Positions 8,500 through 17,352 of a DNA stretch of 64,000 bases are shown here, in pieces. The DNA lies in the NCBI GenBank assembly GCA_018240505.1, contig JAFEFQ010000236.1:28646-92645 (forward strand). The letters are read 5' to 3'. The notes below the pieces were generated by a model. It did no database searches, was not told the DNA's origin, and was given only the letters and a program-made list of their open reading frames with translations. The stretch comes from Pseudomonadota bacterium. GTDB taxonomy: Bacteria; Pseudomonadota; Gammaproteobacteria; Xanthomonadales; Rhodanobacteraceae. Position numbers and translations under genes: made by a program. Each line of letters opens with the position of its first letter. The stretch's first letter is position 1.

Positions 8500-10296
8500 C
8501 TACAGGACACTGAACCATTCTCGAATCTTGAACGACATTAGTTTTCGCCGGGCATCGAGAAATTCTTCGTACGACATCATCTGGCCATCGAGTAGCAAAT
8601 CCGGAATGCAATTCATGCGGAAATTTTCCTTCATCTGCTGTCGGTCGATGATGCCCCCGTATTTCTTCGTGCCGCCGTTGCACTGGTCGGCCAATTCGGC
8701 AAAGTAGGCGTCGGGTGCCTTCGCACCTATAGCGATGTTGATTTCGCTCTGTGCGATCACGAAGTTGCCAATTTGGTTATAGGCGCCACGCGTCTTGCCG
8801 TCGTTCTTGAGATATTGCTTTGGATACACGTGGTGGACGTCTGCACGATTCAGCAGCAAATCGGCGACGCTGATGTCTCGCGAAAGAAATCCCTTGTCGC
8901 CCAGCTTGACCTGTGCGGCTTGAAAGCAGTGAAAATATGGGCTGCCAACGGAGGACGTATCCATGAATTGCGGCAGCATGCCGGTCCAGAAACTATCGGG
9001 CAATTCGTTGGGAATGACGGATTCGACGTAGGCGACCACGCCACGGCTATCGACTTGGCGAATATCGAAGTCGAAGGTCGATTCCGGTGAAGCGCTATAC
9101 CGTGCGCGCAGCATGGACATTGCGAACCAGCGCCGCACCAAGCGTTCAAGTTCGGCGGCGGGAACGTTTTCGCGGCGGCCGCGCAGATACAGGATGTAGG
9201 CGAAATTGATCGCGTTCTGACTTCCTATCATGTTGCTGAGAATGAAGCCCGCAGAGCGCAGGATCATCGTGATCCTGTCGAAGTGAGTCTTGTTCACGAA
9301 GGCCAAGATGCCGCGTTTCAGCGCGCCGAATGAGGTCTCAGCGATCGCCTCTTCGTATTGTTTCGTTTCGAAATTTCGGCCCGAGAGCAGTGCGACGAGA
9401 TCCTGCAGTTTGCCGCGCCCGAACTCGGAGGTGAACGCCACGCGCAACATGTCGGTGTAGGTCGGATCGTAGATGTCGTCGTTGACGTCGGCGATCCACT
9501 TCATCTTGTCGAAGAATTCCGATGCGACGAACGTGGAGTCGCTTTTGCGAATTTTGGCCAAGAACTCCGGCGCCGTGGCCAAGTGGCAGAAATAGTCGAT
9601 CGCCTTGCGCAAAGTGCCGCCGCCATACGATGTGTTGACGGCGATCTTGGACATCGCAAAATCGGCTTGCGACAAAGGCGATCCGGCCGAATTGACCCGG
9701 ATGAAGATTTCGGTGACCGTCTCGATATCGAGATCCTCGGCCAATTCAATGATGCCGACATGATTGTGGATAATGCCGCGCAGCTTCTCGATGACCTTGA
9801 AAACCGTGTCTTTCGAGCAGGTCGGATTCGCGTTGCAATATCCATCCACCATCTGGAACAAGCTGGTGGATGGATCGAAGACTTGGGCTATGTTGGCAAT
9901 CCAAGCGGCGTTCTTTCGGATTGCCGGATTGGCGACCTCGAATCTCTCCTCCTGTGGGTTGAACGCGATGCGGATTTGCACCGTTTCGTAGTCGTCAGTC
10001 AGTACCTCCATGCCAAGCAAGGCAGCCATGAGTGCGGTGACACGCTGCTGCCCGTCGATCAGGATGCGCTTGCCGGCTGATGTCGATCCGTCTTTAAGCT
10101 TAACCGTCGGATTGCGCCATGCGATCAAATAACCCACCGGATAGCCCTGATAGAGGGAATCGAGCAGGTTGCGCACTTTCGTCGCCTCCCACACAAAGGG
10201 GCGCTGGATTTCGGGGATGGCGATCTCGCCGGACTTGACCCAAGTCAGCAGGGTTTCGACAGGATGAGGTGTAACGGAATAGCGCTGGGTCGACAT
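8500..10296 (-). CDS. GmrSD-like type IV restriction protein (DUF262 + DUF1524/HNH)
   Basis: This 598-residue single chain joins both GmrSD modules. The N-terminal DUF262 part has [10 protein letters not shown] (about 27-36), [12 protein letters not shown] and the nucleotide-binding motif [18 protein letters not shown] (about 78-95). The C-terminal DUF1524-like His-Me finger nuclease has [13 protein letters not shown] and the downstream [15 protein letters not shown] around residues 494-530. Known relatives use NTP binding to cut phage DNA carrying modified (for example glucosylated) bases, so an anti-phage role is likely but inferred. No methylase or other defence gene is adjacent. Its base composition is visibly less GC-rich than its neighbours and it is bordered by REP-like repeats, consistent with horizontal acquisition. 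Confidence 0.85.
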   Translation of the reverse strand: MSTQRYSVTPHPVETLLTWVKSGEIAIPEIQRPFVWEATKVRNLLDSLYQGYPVGYLIAWRNPTVKLKDGSTSAGKRILIDGQQRVTALMAALLGMEVLTDDYETVQIRIAFNPQEERFEVANPAIRKNAAWIANIAQVFDPSTSLFQMVDGYCNANPTCSKDTVFKVIEKLRGIIHNHVGIIELAEDLDIETVTEIFIRVNSAGSPLSQADFAMSKIAVNTSYGGGTLRKAIDYFCHLATAPEFLAKIRKSDSTFVASEFFDKMKWIADVNDDIYDPTYTDMLRVAFTSEFGRGKLQDLVALLSGRNFETKQYEEAIAETSFGALKRGILAFVNKTHFDRITMILRSAGFILSNMIGSQNAINFAYILYLRGRRENVPAAELERLVRRWFAMSMLRARYSASPESTFDFDIRQVDSRGVVAYVESVIPNELPDSFWTGMLPQFMDTSSVGSPYFHCFQAAQVKLGDKGFLSRDISVADLLLNRADVHHVYPKQYLKNDGKTRGAYNQIGNFVIAQSEINIAIGAKAPDAYFAELADQCNGGTKKYGGIIDRQQMKENFRMNCIPDLLLDGQMMSYEEFLDARRKLMSFKIREWFSVL

Positions 10297-10362
10297 CCGA
10301 TTCCTTGAATTTAGAAGGCTGGTTATGCATGTCCGTTTCGGGCCGAACGGTCGTCGCCGAAA

Positions 10363-12000
10363 TCACAAGTTCTGATAATTCGGCCCGCTCCCACCCTCCG
10401 GCGTCACCCAGGTAATGATCTGGTACGGATCCTTGATATCGCAGGTCTTGCAATGCACGCAGTTGGCGGCGTTGATCTGCAGGCGCTTGCCGGTGTTCGC
10501 GGCCTCGTCGGCGACGATTTCGTAGACGCCGGCGGGGCAGAAACGCGTGCAGGGGTTCTGGTATTCGCTTGCGCACTGGGTCACGCAGACATTGGTGTCG
10601 GCGACGTGCAGGTGCACGGGCTGGTCTTCGTCGTGTTCGGTCGCGGCGAAATAGACCGACGCGAGGCGGTCGCGCGGCGCGAGCGTGCGTTCGAGGTAGC
10701 CGAGCCGGGTCTGGTCGGCAGCGACCGTGTCGCCGGGCTCGACCTTGTCCAGCGAATTCCAGTCGGGGTGGTTCTTCAGCGTCCACGGCGACAGGCCCGC
10801 CGTGACGGTTTCCCAACCCGCGTTGGCGAGGCCGAGCCACAGGCCCTTGTTGAAGCCCGGGCGAATGTTGCGCACCTTCTTCAGCTCGCTCATGACGACC
10901 GAGCCGCGCAGCTTCGCGTCCCAGCCTGTAGGCGAGTTCGCCGCGACGACGTGTTCGGCCGCGAGCATGCCCGAGCGGATCGCCTGGTGCGTGCCCTTGA
11001 TCTTCGGCACGTTGAGCAGGCCAGCGCTGTCGCCGATCAGCATCGCGCCAGGCATCTCGACTTTCGGCAGCGACTGCCAGCCGCCTTCGACGATCGCGCG
11101 CGCGCCGGCCGAGACGATGCTGCCGCCGTCGAGCAGCGGCTTGATGTGCGGATGGTTCTTCAACTGCTGGAACGCCTCGAACGGCGACAGCAGCGCGTCG
11201 GAATAGTCGAGGCCGGTGACGAAACCTATCGCGACGCGGTCGTTGTCGAGGTGGTAGAGGAAGCTGCCGCCGTAGGTCGCGTTGTCCATCGGCCAGCCGA
11301 CCGTGTGCATGACCTTGCCCGGCGTGGTGCGGCCCGCGGGTACCTGCCAGAGTTCCTTGATGCCGATGCCGAAGGTTTGCGGATCGCTGTCGGCGTCGAG
11401 CCGGTATTTCGCGATCAGCTGCTTCGACAGATGCCCGCGGCAGCCTTCGGCGAGAATCGTGATCGGCGCGACGATGTCGATGCCCTGCGTGTAGCCGGGC
11501 TTGTGCGATCCGTCCTTGGCCACGCCCATGTCGCCGATGCGCACGCCCTTCACCGCGCCGTTGTCGTCGAACAGCGGTTCGGCTGCGGCGAAGCCCGGGT
11601 AGATTTCCACGCCGAGCGCTTCGGCCTGCGGCGCGAGCCACGCGCACAATGCGCCGAGCGAGACGATGAAGTTGCCATGGTTGTGCATCTGCGGCGGCAC
11701 CATCGGCGACTTGATCGCACGCGTGTGGTCGGGCAGGAACCAGAATTCGTCCTCGCTCACCGGCACGCAGATCGGCGGCGGGTTCCTGCCCCACTCGGGC
11801 AGCAGTTCGTTGAGCGGTTGCGGCTCGATCACCGCGCCGGAAAGGATCTGCGCGCCGATCGTCGACGCCTTTTCGATCACGCAGACGCGGATGTCGGGCT
11901 TCAACTGCTTGAGCCGGATCGCGAACGCGAGTCCGGAGGGGCCGGCGCCAACGGTGACGACGTCGTATTCCATCACATCGCGGGGAGTGGGCTCACTCAT
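10363..12000 (-). CDS. Electron transfer flavoprotein-ubiquinone oxidoreductase
   Basis: The 545-residue protein passes electrons from reduced ETF to ubiquinone at the inner membrane, linking acyl-CoA and amino-acid dehydrogenases to respiration. Seen in sequence: FAD-binding VVTVGAGPSGLAFAIRLKQL near the N-terminus, EDEFWFLPDHTRAIKSP, GGSFLYHLDNDRVAIGFVTG, and a C-terminal 4Fe-4S ferredoxin domain with NPCTRFCPAGVYE and ANCVHCKTCDIKDP supplying the cysteines. The start at MSEPTPRDVMEYDV gives the usual length; 57 further in-frame codons upstream lack similarity. The cognate ETF subunits are encoded at 27034-28758, not adjacent. No close operon partner is present. Confidence 0.95.
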   Translation of the reverse strand: MSEPTPRDVMEYDVVTVGAGPSGLAFAIRLKQLKPDIRVCVIEKASTIGAQILSGAVIEPQPLNELLPEWGRNPPPICVPVSEDEFWFLPDHTRAIKSPMVPPQMHNHGNFIVSLGALCAWLAPQAEALGVEIYPGFAAAEPLFDDNGAVKGVRIGDMGVAKDGSHKPGYTQGIDIVAPITILAEGCRGHLSKQLIAKYRLDADSDPQTFGIGIKELWQVPAGRTTPGKVMHTVGWPMDNATYGGSFLYHLDNDRVAIGFVTGLDYSDALLSPFEAFQQLKNHPHIKPLLDGGSIVSAGARAIVEGGWQSLPKVEMPGAMLIGDSAGLLNVPKIKGTHQAIRSGMLAAEHVVAANSPTGWDAKLRGSVVMSELKKVRNIRPGFNKGLWLGLANAGWETVTAGLSPWTLKNHPDWNSLDKVEPGDTVAADQTRLGYLERTLAPRDRLASVYFAATEHDEDQPVHLHVADTNVCVTQCASEYQNPCTRFCPAGVYEIVADEAANTGKRLQINAANCVHCKTCDIKDPYQIITWVTPEGGSGPNYQNL

Positions 12001-12208
12001 GCTGGCAGGCTCATTGTTGGTGGCAAAACCGGGCATCCTGCCGCGGCTTGCAAGAAAACGGTCGCGGCTCTTCGGAGAATGCGTTATTGAAGTGCGATTG
12101 TGCGGTTTTGCGGCGGGCGCAGCAAATAGTCGCCGTTTCGCTTGCGTTCGGCTTTGCATCGAGAAATGCACGCTCCGATAACAAATTTTTGGTAATAATG
12201 CAGGGAAA

Positions 12209-12351
12209 GGAACCTCTGATTAACCGTAGCGAGCGAAGAGAATTTGCGTGTCGCCGGAGCGGAGGAACCGGAGTGTACGTAGAAGTACATGAGGATTCCG
12301 AGCACCGCCGGCGCGCAAATTATCGAGCGCAGTAGGTTAATCAGAGGGTCC
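12209..12351. mobile_element. MITE-like element, about 143 bp with 17-bp terminal inverted repeats
   Basis: Left end GGAACCTCTGATTAACC (12209-12225) and right end GGTTAATCAGAGGGTCC (12335-12351) are inverted repeats matching at 16 of 17 positions. The interior is itself largely self-complementary, with AATTTGCG...CGCAAATT arms around 12241 and 12312, so the whole element can fold into one long hairpin. AAAG flanks both sides (12206-12209 and 12352-12355) and may be a target duplication. It has no coding capacity and would need a transposase in trans. It ends 15 bp before the amidase start codon. Confidence 0.7.
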
Positions 12352-12366
12352 AAAGGGGAGAACGGC

Positions 12367-13797
12367 ATGAATGTCGAATTGAGTCCACTCGCCACGCAAG
12401 CACTCGAACCGCTGCCGCCGCCCGATGCGAAGCGGCTGCGCGGCGCGGAGCTGTGCCAGGTCCTGCATTGGCTCGCCAGCGGGCGCGTCAGTGCGCAGGC
12501 GCTCACGCAGACTTATCTCGACGCGATCGCGGCGCAGAATGCGGAGTTGAATGCCTATGTCGCGCTCAATCCGGACGCGCTTGCCGAAGCGCAAGCCAGC
12601 GATGCGCGCCGCGCGCAGGGAAAATTCGGCCGCCTCGACGGCGTGCCGGTCGCGATCAAGGACAATTTCGATGTCGCCGGCCTGCCGACCGGCTGCGGCC
12701 TGCCGGGCGCACATGCGCCGGCCACAATGGATTCGCACGTGGTCGCGCGCCTGCGCGGCGCGGGCGCGGTGATCCTCGGCAAGGCGCAGGTGCCCGAGGC
12801 CAGCCTCGCGGCGACGAGCAACAACCCGCACACAGGCGCCGCGCACAATCCGTTCCGCCACGGCTACCAGGCCGGCGGTTCCTCGGGCGGCTGCGCGGCG
12901 GCGGTCGCGGCGGGCCTCGCGGCAGTCGCGGTCGGTTCCGACAGCCTCGGTTCGATCCGCATTCCGGCGAGCTATTGCGGCCTCTGCGCGCTCAAGCCGA
13001 CGAGCGGGGAAATCTCCACGCGAGGCATGATTCCGGCCGCGCGCCGGCTCGACTCCGTCGGCCTGATCGCGCGCAGCGTCAGCGATCTCGGCGTGCTGCT
13101 GCGCCTGCTCGGCGGCCACGATCCCGCCGATCCGCGCTCGCGCCGGCGCCGCGTCGATCTCGCCCTGCCCGACTGGGAGCCCGGCAAGCTGCGCGTCGGC
13201 CTGCTCGGCGATCTCGGCGCATTCGGCACCGAACCGGGCGTGCAACACGCGTTCGAGCGCGCGCTGATGGCGCTGACCCACGAACTCGAGAATCGCCACG
13301 AGGTCGGCTTCGGCGATCTTCCGCTCGCGCGTGCCCGGCGCGCGGCGTTTTTCATGATCGAAGCCGAGATGCTGGTGACGCATGCGCAGGCGTTTGCCGA
13401 TGCGGCGCAGCCGGTCTCGTCCGAGATGCAGGAGTGGCTTGCCTACGCGCGCGCAAAGTCCGCCGCCGACTACGTCGCCGCCGACCGCCTGCTCGACGCG
13501 GCCGTCGTCGCCACGCGCCGGATGTTCACGCAGATCGACGTGCTGGTCACGCCGACCACGCCGCAAATCGCCTTCCCGCTCGAGTCGCCGCTGCCCGACA
13601 ACTCGGGCGACTTCACCTGCATCGCCAACCTCGCCGGCCTGCCCGCGATCACCGTCCCGATGGGCATGACCCTCGACGGCCTGCCGGCCGGCCTGCAGTT
13701 CATCGGGCCGCCGGGTTCCGACCTGCGCCTGCTCGAACTCGCCGAGGTCTGCGCCGCGGCGCTGGACGCGGCGCCGGTGTATCCCGTCGGAGCCTAG
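12367..13797 (+). CDS. Amidase signature family hydrolase
   Basis: The 476-residue product is a canonical amidase signature enzyme. The catalytic Lys is in PVAIKDNFDVAGLPTGCG (about residue 98), the Gly/Ser-rich core is AGGSSGGCAAAVAAG, and the cis-Ser/nucleophile Ser region GSDSLGSIRIPASYCGLCAL follows. The C-terminal TPTTPQIAFPL and FTCIANLAGLPAITVPMG segments are also family hallmarks. It hydrolyses an amide bond, but the substrate cannot be read from sequence; GatA is unlikely because no gatB or gatC is nearby. The ATG follows AAAGGGGAG by 6 nt. The MITE-like element lies directly upstream, so any promoter must be within or beyond it. No signal peptide, so cytoplasmic. Confidence 0.9.
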   Translation: MNVELSPLATQALEPLPPPDAKRLRGAELCQVLHWLASGRVSAQALTQTYLDAIAAQNAELNAYVALNPDALAEAQASDARRAQGKFGRLDGVPVAIKDNFDVAGLPTGCGLPGAHAPATMDSHVVARLRGAGAVILGKAQVPEASLAATSNNPHTGAAHNPFRHGYQAGGSSGGCAAAVAAGLAAVAVGSDSLGSIRIPASYCGLCALKPTSGEISTRGMIPAARRLDSVGLIARSVSDLGVLLRLLGGHDPADPRSRRRRVDLALPDWEPGKLRVGLLGDLGAFGTEPGVQHAFERALMALTHELENRHEVGFGDLPLARARRAAFFMIEAEMLVTHAQAFADAAQPVSSEMQEWLAYARAKSAADYVAADRLLDAAVVATRRMFTQIDVLVTPTTPQIAFPLESPLPDNSGDFTCIANLAGLPAITVPMGMTLDGLPAGLQFIGPPGSDLRLLELAEVCAAALDAAPVYPVGA

Positions 13798-13812
13798 CCC
13801 GCGGTCGAGCGC

Positions 13813-14421
13813 ATGGCATGGCAGGTTTTCGATTTGCCCGGGGCGGACGTGCGCCTGGCGCAATTCTGCGCGCAGGACGACGCGGCGCGCTGGTTCGCGC
13901 GCCTGCGTGAAGAGATCCCCTGGCAACGCCATCGCCTGCGCATCTTCGGGCGCGAGGTCGATTCGCCGAGATTGTCTTGCTGGATCGGCGACGCCGAGGC
14001 GGTCTACACCTATTCGGGCACGCGTTTCATGCCGCAGGCATGGACGCCGGCGCTGGCCGAATTGCGCGAGTATCTTTTTGCGCATTGTGGAGAACGCAGC
14101 AACAGCGTGCTCGCGAACCTCTACCGCGACGGCCGCGATTCGATGGGCTGGCACAGCGACGCCGAGCCCGAGCTCGGCCCCGAGCCGGTGATCTGGTCTT
14201 TCAGCTTCGGCGGCGTGCGCCGTTTCCGCCTGCGCCATCGGCACGACCCGCGCCTGCGCCTCGAACTCGACCTGCCCTCGGGCAGCCTGCTGCGCATGGC
14301 CGGGACCACGCAGCGCCACTATCGCCACGACTTGCCGAAAACCGCGCGCGCGGTGCCCGCGCGGATCAACCTGACCTTCCGCACGATCCGGGCGTCACCT
14401 GCCCGCCCGGCCTCCGCGTGA
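13813..14421 (+). CDS. AlkB family 2-oxoglutarate/Fe(II) dioxygenase
   Basis: The 202-residue protein has the complete AlkB active site: H114 and D116 in MGWHSDAEPELG, H172 in QRHYRHDLPK, and the 2-oxoglutarate-binding RINLTFR at 184-190. ANLYRDGRDS precedes the iron site as in ABH2/ABH3-type members. It probably removes alkyl lesions from DNA or RNA by oxidative demethylation in the cytoplasm. It starts 15 bp after the amidase stop and could be co-transcribed with it, although no functional link is evident. An Ada-type regulator is not nearby, so inducibility by alkylation is unknown. Confidence 0.92.
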   Translation: MAWQVFDLPGADVRLAQFCAQDDAARWFARLREEIPWQRHRLRIFGREVDSPRLSCWIGDAEAVYTYSGTRFMPQAWTPALAELREYLFAHCGERSNSVLANLYRDGRDSMGWHSDAEPELGPEPVIWSFSFGGVRRFRLRHRHDPRLRLELDLPSGSLLRMAGTTQRHYRHDLPKTARAVPARINLTFRTIRASPARPASA

Positions 14422-14580
14422 AGGTGGAGGCGGCAGCGGCGATGGATTCTTCGAAACGACGCCGCTAGAGTGCCGCTGGCGGCTTTGCATGGCGTATCCT
14501 CGGCGGCGCCGCACCGTCCCGATGTCGTTGGCTATTCGCAACCCGAAGCACTCCCGAAAAATCTTTTGAAGGTCGCAGCC

Positions 14581-15000
14581 ATGATGACGAAACAATCCTT
14601 CCTCGCTTCCCAGCAGGACCTGCTGTTGTTGATCGCGCGCGTGCTGCTCGTGATCCTGTTCCTCGTGGCCGGCGTGCCGAAGCTGCTCCATTTCTCCGGC
14701 ACGGTCGCCTACATGGGCTCGGTCGGCGCACCGTTGCCCGCGATAGCGGCGGCGATCGCGGTGTTCATGGAAGTGCCCGCGGTGATCGCGCTGCTGGTCG
14801 GATTCTGGACGCGGCCGCTCGCCCTGCTGCTCGCGATCTACACGATCGGCAGCGCCCTGATCGGCCATCCGTTCTGGACGATGACCGGGGCGGAGCAGGC
14901 GAACAACACGATCCATTTCTACAAGAACCTGGCGATCGCCGGCGGCTTCCTCGCGCTGTGCGCGGCCGGCCCCGGACGCTTCTCGATCGATCGCGGCTGA
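14581..15000 (+). CDS. DoxX family membrane protein
   Basis: The 139-residue product has four predicted membrane helices and the DoxX-type core LIARVLLVILFLVAGVPKLL (about 17-36), with the GFWTRPLALLLAIYT and HFYKNLAIAGGFLAL segments. DoxX/YphA-like proteins are small inner-membrane proteins linked to redox or thiosulfate-related functions; the precise role here is unknown. The start MMTKQSF follows a weak ribosome site (GAAGGTCGCAGCC). A longer in-frame extension upstream has no family similarity. It stands alone between the AlkB gene and the ThrE-type gene on the same strand. Confidence 0.88.
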   Translation: MMTKQSFLASQQDLLLLIARVLLVILFLVAGVPKLLHFSGTVAYMGSVGAPLPAIAAAIAVFMEVPAVIALLVGFWTRPLALLLAIYTIGSALIGHPFWTMTGAEQANNTIHFYKNLAIAGGFLALCAAGPGRFSIDRG

Positions 15001-15094
15001 GCGGCGGCGAAGGCCGCCGCTCGGTGATGGATCGCGCCGCGGCGGCGACGGCGCGCGCTGCCGCCGCGGCGATCGCGGCTACAATGCGCGCCGT

Positions 15095-16384
15095 ATGTCA
15101 TCCGCCCCGATCTTGAACACGCCTGCCGAAGAACCGCCGCACGCAGTCGTGCCCAGCGCGCGCGCGCCGCTGCATGCGCGCATCGCCTTCGTCGTCGAGA
15201 CGGCGCGTCGGTTGCACCAGTACGGCACTTCCGCGCCGCGCCTGGAGAGCGCGCTGGCCAAGCTCGCCGCGCGCCTCGACCTGCAGGCGCAGGTCTGGTC
15301 GAGCCCGACCGCGATCATCATTTCGTTCGCCGACGGCGACGACCGCGAGCGCATCGCCGAGACCACGCGCGTCATCCGCCTTTCGCCGGGCGACATCGAC
15401 CTGCGTCACCTCGTCGAGGTCAACGAGATCGCCGACAAGGTGATCGCGGGCGAACTCGACATCGCGCAAGGCTCGCGTCTGCTGCACACGCTGAGCGACC
15501 GCATCGGCCCGCGCGCGCGCGCGCACGAGGTGCTCTGCTACGGCCTCGTCTCGGCGACGCTGGCCACGCTGATGCGCGGCGCCTGGGTCGATGTCGCGGC
15601 CGCGGGCGGCATCGGCCTCGTCGTCGGCCTGATCGCCGACGTCGCCGCGCGCAGCCAGCGCATGCGCCTGGGGCTCGAGGCGCTGAGCGGCCTGGTCGCG
15701 ACCGTGCTCGCCACGCTGATCAGCGTCTACGTCACCCCGCTGACGCTGAAAATCACGATACTCGCGAGCCTGATCGTGCTGTTCCCCGGCATGCCGCTGA
15801 CCAACGCGGTGCGCGAACTCTCCACGCGCCACCTCGTCTCCGGCGTCGCGCGTTTCGCCGACGCGGTCGCGACCCTGATCAAGCTGGCGTTCGGCACGCT
15901 GGTCGGCAACCAGCTGTGCAAGCTGCTCGGCCTCGCGCCGCCGCTGGCCGCGCTGCCGCCGGTGCCCGACTGGGCGATCTGGGTCGCGCTGGTCTTCGGC
16001 ACCTACGGCTTCGCCGTGCTGTTCCGCGCGGCGCGGCGCGATTTTCCGCTGGTCATGGCCGCGGCCGCGCTCGGCTACGCGATCACCTGGTTCGGCGGGC
16101 GCCAGTTCGGCCCCGAGTTCGGCGTGTTCCTCGCCGGTGCGATCATGGGCGCGCTGAGCAATGTCTATGCGCGCGCCAGCAATCGCCCCGGGGCGCTGGT
16201 GCGCGAGCCCGGCATCATCCTGCTCGTGCCCGGCAGCCTCGGCTTCCTCACCGTATCGGCGATCGTCGGCAGCGACGTGTTCCTCGGCATCAACACCGCG
16301 GCCTTGCTGTTTGCGATCCTCGTTTCGCTCGTCGCCGGCCTGCTGTTCGGCGACCTGATCGTTTCGCCGCGCCGCGTGCTGTAG
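15095..16384 (+). CDS. ThrE-family threonine/serine exporter
   Basis: The 429-residue product fuses both halves of the ThrE family. The cytoplasmic-facing N-terminal DUF1212 part has RRLHQYGTSAPRLESAL and SSPTAIIISFADGD, and is followed by about five helices. The C-terminal DUF3815-like half has a further five helices (VALVFGTYGFAVLF, GAIMGALSNVYARASNRP, PGIILLVPGSLGFL). Characterised relatives export threonine or serine from the cytoplasm; substrate here is inferred from family. In many bacteria the two halves are separate genes, so the full fusion is worth noting but common in proteobacteria. A strong hairpin follows the stop. Confidence 0.9.
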   Translation: MSSAPILNTPAEEPPHAVVPSARAPLHARIAFVVETARRLHQYGTSAPRLESALAKLAARLDLQAQVWSSPTAIIISFADGDDRERIAETTRVIRLSPGDIDLRHLVEVNEIADKVIAGELDIAQGSRLLHTLSDRIGPRARAHEVLCYGLVSATLATLMRGAWVDVAAAGGIGLVVGLIADVAARSQRMRLGLEALSGLVATVLATLISVYVTPLTLKITILASLIVLFPGMPLTNAVRELSTRHLVSGVARFADAVATLIKLAFGTLVGNQLCKLLGLAPPLAALPPVPDWAIWVALVFGTYGFAVLFRAARRDFPLVMAAAALGYAITWFGGRQFGPEFGVFLAGAIMGALSNVYARASNRPGALVREPGIILLVPGSLGFLTVSAIVGSDVFLGINTAALLFAILVSLVAGLLFGDLIVSPRRVL

Positions 16385-16389
16385 GGCAC

Positions 16390-16435
16390 CTCGAAAAACC
16401 TGCTGCGCTCTCTTCGCCCGCTACGGTTTTTCGAG
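16390..16435 (+). terminator. Hairpin after the ThrE-type gene
   Basis: CTCGAAAAACC (16390-16400) and GGTTTTTCGAG (16425-16435) are perfect inverted 11-bp arms with a 24-nt loop, 5 bp after the stop codon. It probably ends transcription of the exporter gene, though the T run is inside the stem. Confidence 0.55.
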
Positions 16436-16445
16436 ACGCCCCAAA

Positions 16446-16471
16446 CAAAAAAGCCGGCAGTTGGCCGGCTT
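16446..16471 (-). terminator. Rho-independent terminator of the H-NS-like gene
   Basis: AAGCCGGC and GCCGGCTT form an 8-bp stem with a 5-nt loop. On the minus strand the stem is followed by a T run (AAAAAA at 16447-16452 on the plus strand), 24 bp beyond the stop codon. Confidence 0.85.
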
Positions 16472-16495
16472 CTTCCGCTTTCACCCGCAGCGCGA

Positions 16496-16816
16496 TCAGA
16501 TCAGCAGGTCCTTTTCCTTCTTGCCCGCGGCGAGCGCGGCGCTGAACCAGCGTGGACGCTTGCCGCGTCCGGACCAGGTCTGCGCGTGGTCGGCGGGATT
16601 GCGGTATTTCGCCTTCGCCGGGCGCCGCGTCTTGCGCAAGCCGCCGCGGCCCTCGAACAGTTGTTCGAGCGCGATGCCTTCGGCCTTGAGGATGGCGAGA
16701 ATCTTCTCGCGTAGCTTGACGATTTTTTCCTTGGCCAGTTCGTGCTTGCGCGATTCGGCGCGGTGGATCAATTCGTTCAGTTGCTGCTGATTCAAACCCT
16801 TGATGTCGATTGCCAT
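16496..16816 (-). CDS. H-NS family nucleoid-associated protein
   Basis: This 106-residue protein has an N-terminal coiled-coil oligomerisation region (about 8-50, rich in Glu/Lys/Leu) and the C-terminal H-NS DNA-binding motif KYRNPADHAQTWSGRGKRPRWF-like at about 70-91, of which TWSGRGKRP is the minor-groove hook. It binds AT-rich DNA, bridges it and silences horizontally acquired genes. It is shorter than E. coli H-NS and typical of Xanthomonas/Lysobacter-type paralogues. AGGAAAATAG precedes the ATG. It is monocistronic, with its own terminator. The lower-GC DUF262 gene in this window is a plausible silencing target, which is inference. Confidence 0.93.
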   Translation of the reverse strand: MAIDIKGLNQQQLNELIHRAESRKHELAKEKIVKLREKILAILKAEGIALEQLFEGRGGLRKTRRPAKAKYRNPADHAQTWSGRGKRPRWFSAALAAGKKEKDLLI

Positions 16817-17352
16817 CTATTTTCCTGTTGGTCGCGGGATAGCGGATACGATGGCGCCGCCGGTCAATCCGGACGTCATCGATTGCAGGGCCGCGGTTGT
16901 CGCTGCGGACAGCGCCTACGCACCGCTTGCCGATTTCTCGAAAATCCCGGACCGCTGCGGTCGCGCCGACGCGCCAATCCGGGAGAGGCCGAAACCGGCA
17001 TCCGTGCTGCCGCCCGGAGCCAGCGTGTCGACCTTGCGACAGCCACCTTACCGTAACGGTCGCCCCGGCTTCAAGGACGCGCGTATCGTCGTCGCCGTGG
17101 AGAATCGCGGTGGCGCGCGTTGGTCCGTCTCCGGCGCGGTCGCCCGAAACGCTGCTTCAGCAGCAATGTGACCCATGCCTCGGTTCCGTCTGTCCCGGCG
17201 CCGCCATTTCCCGTGTGACCGCTGCGCCACCACTGCCCGGGGGCGCTGCATCGACACGGACTGCAATGCCTGCGCCGGGCCTGCAAGCGGATCGCGCGGG
17301 GTATGATCGGCGCGGGGAGGCGCGCGAAGCGCCTGTTGGTCCGGGAGTCCGC
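16817..17352. other. 536-bp intergenic region without a convincing gene
   Basis: This stretch lies between the divergent H-NS and sensor-kinase genes. It must carry both promoters. An open frame leads into the kinase frame and a 123-codon frame at 16800-17171 overlaps the H-NS start, but neither shows family similarity, a ribosome site or believable composition. GGGAG at 17343-17347 serves the kinase TTG start. No strong repeat was recognised. Confidence 0.6.

Noticed and set aside
8500..12000. Genomic island or prophage around the DUF262 gene
   Set aside because: No integrase, transposase, tRNA target or phage gene; only one gene has unusual composition and the next gene is core metabolism.
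12367..13797. GatA subunit of the tRNA amidotransferase
   Set aside because: No gatB or gatC nearby, and the sequence around the catalytic serine fits generic amidases.
12337..14328. Minus-strand open frame opposite the amidase and AlkB genes
   Set aside because: Spans two well-supported genes and the MITE end; composition is typical of antisense high-GC frames.
16800..17171. 123-codon frame upstream of the sensor kinase
   Set aside because: Overlaps the H-NS start on the other strand, no ribosome site and no recognisable fold.
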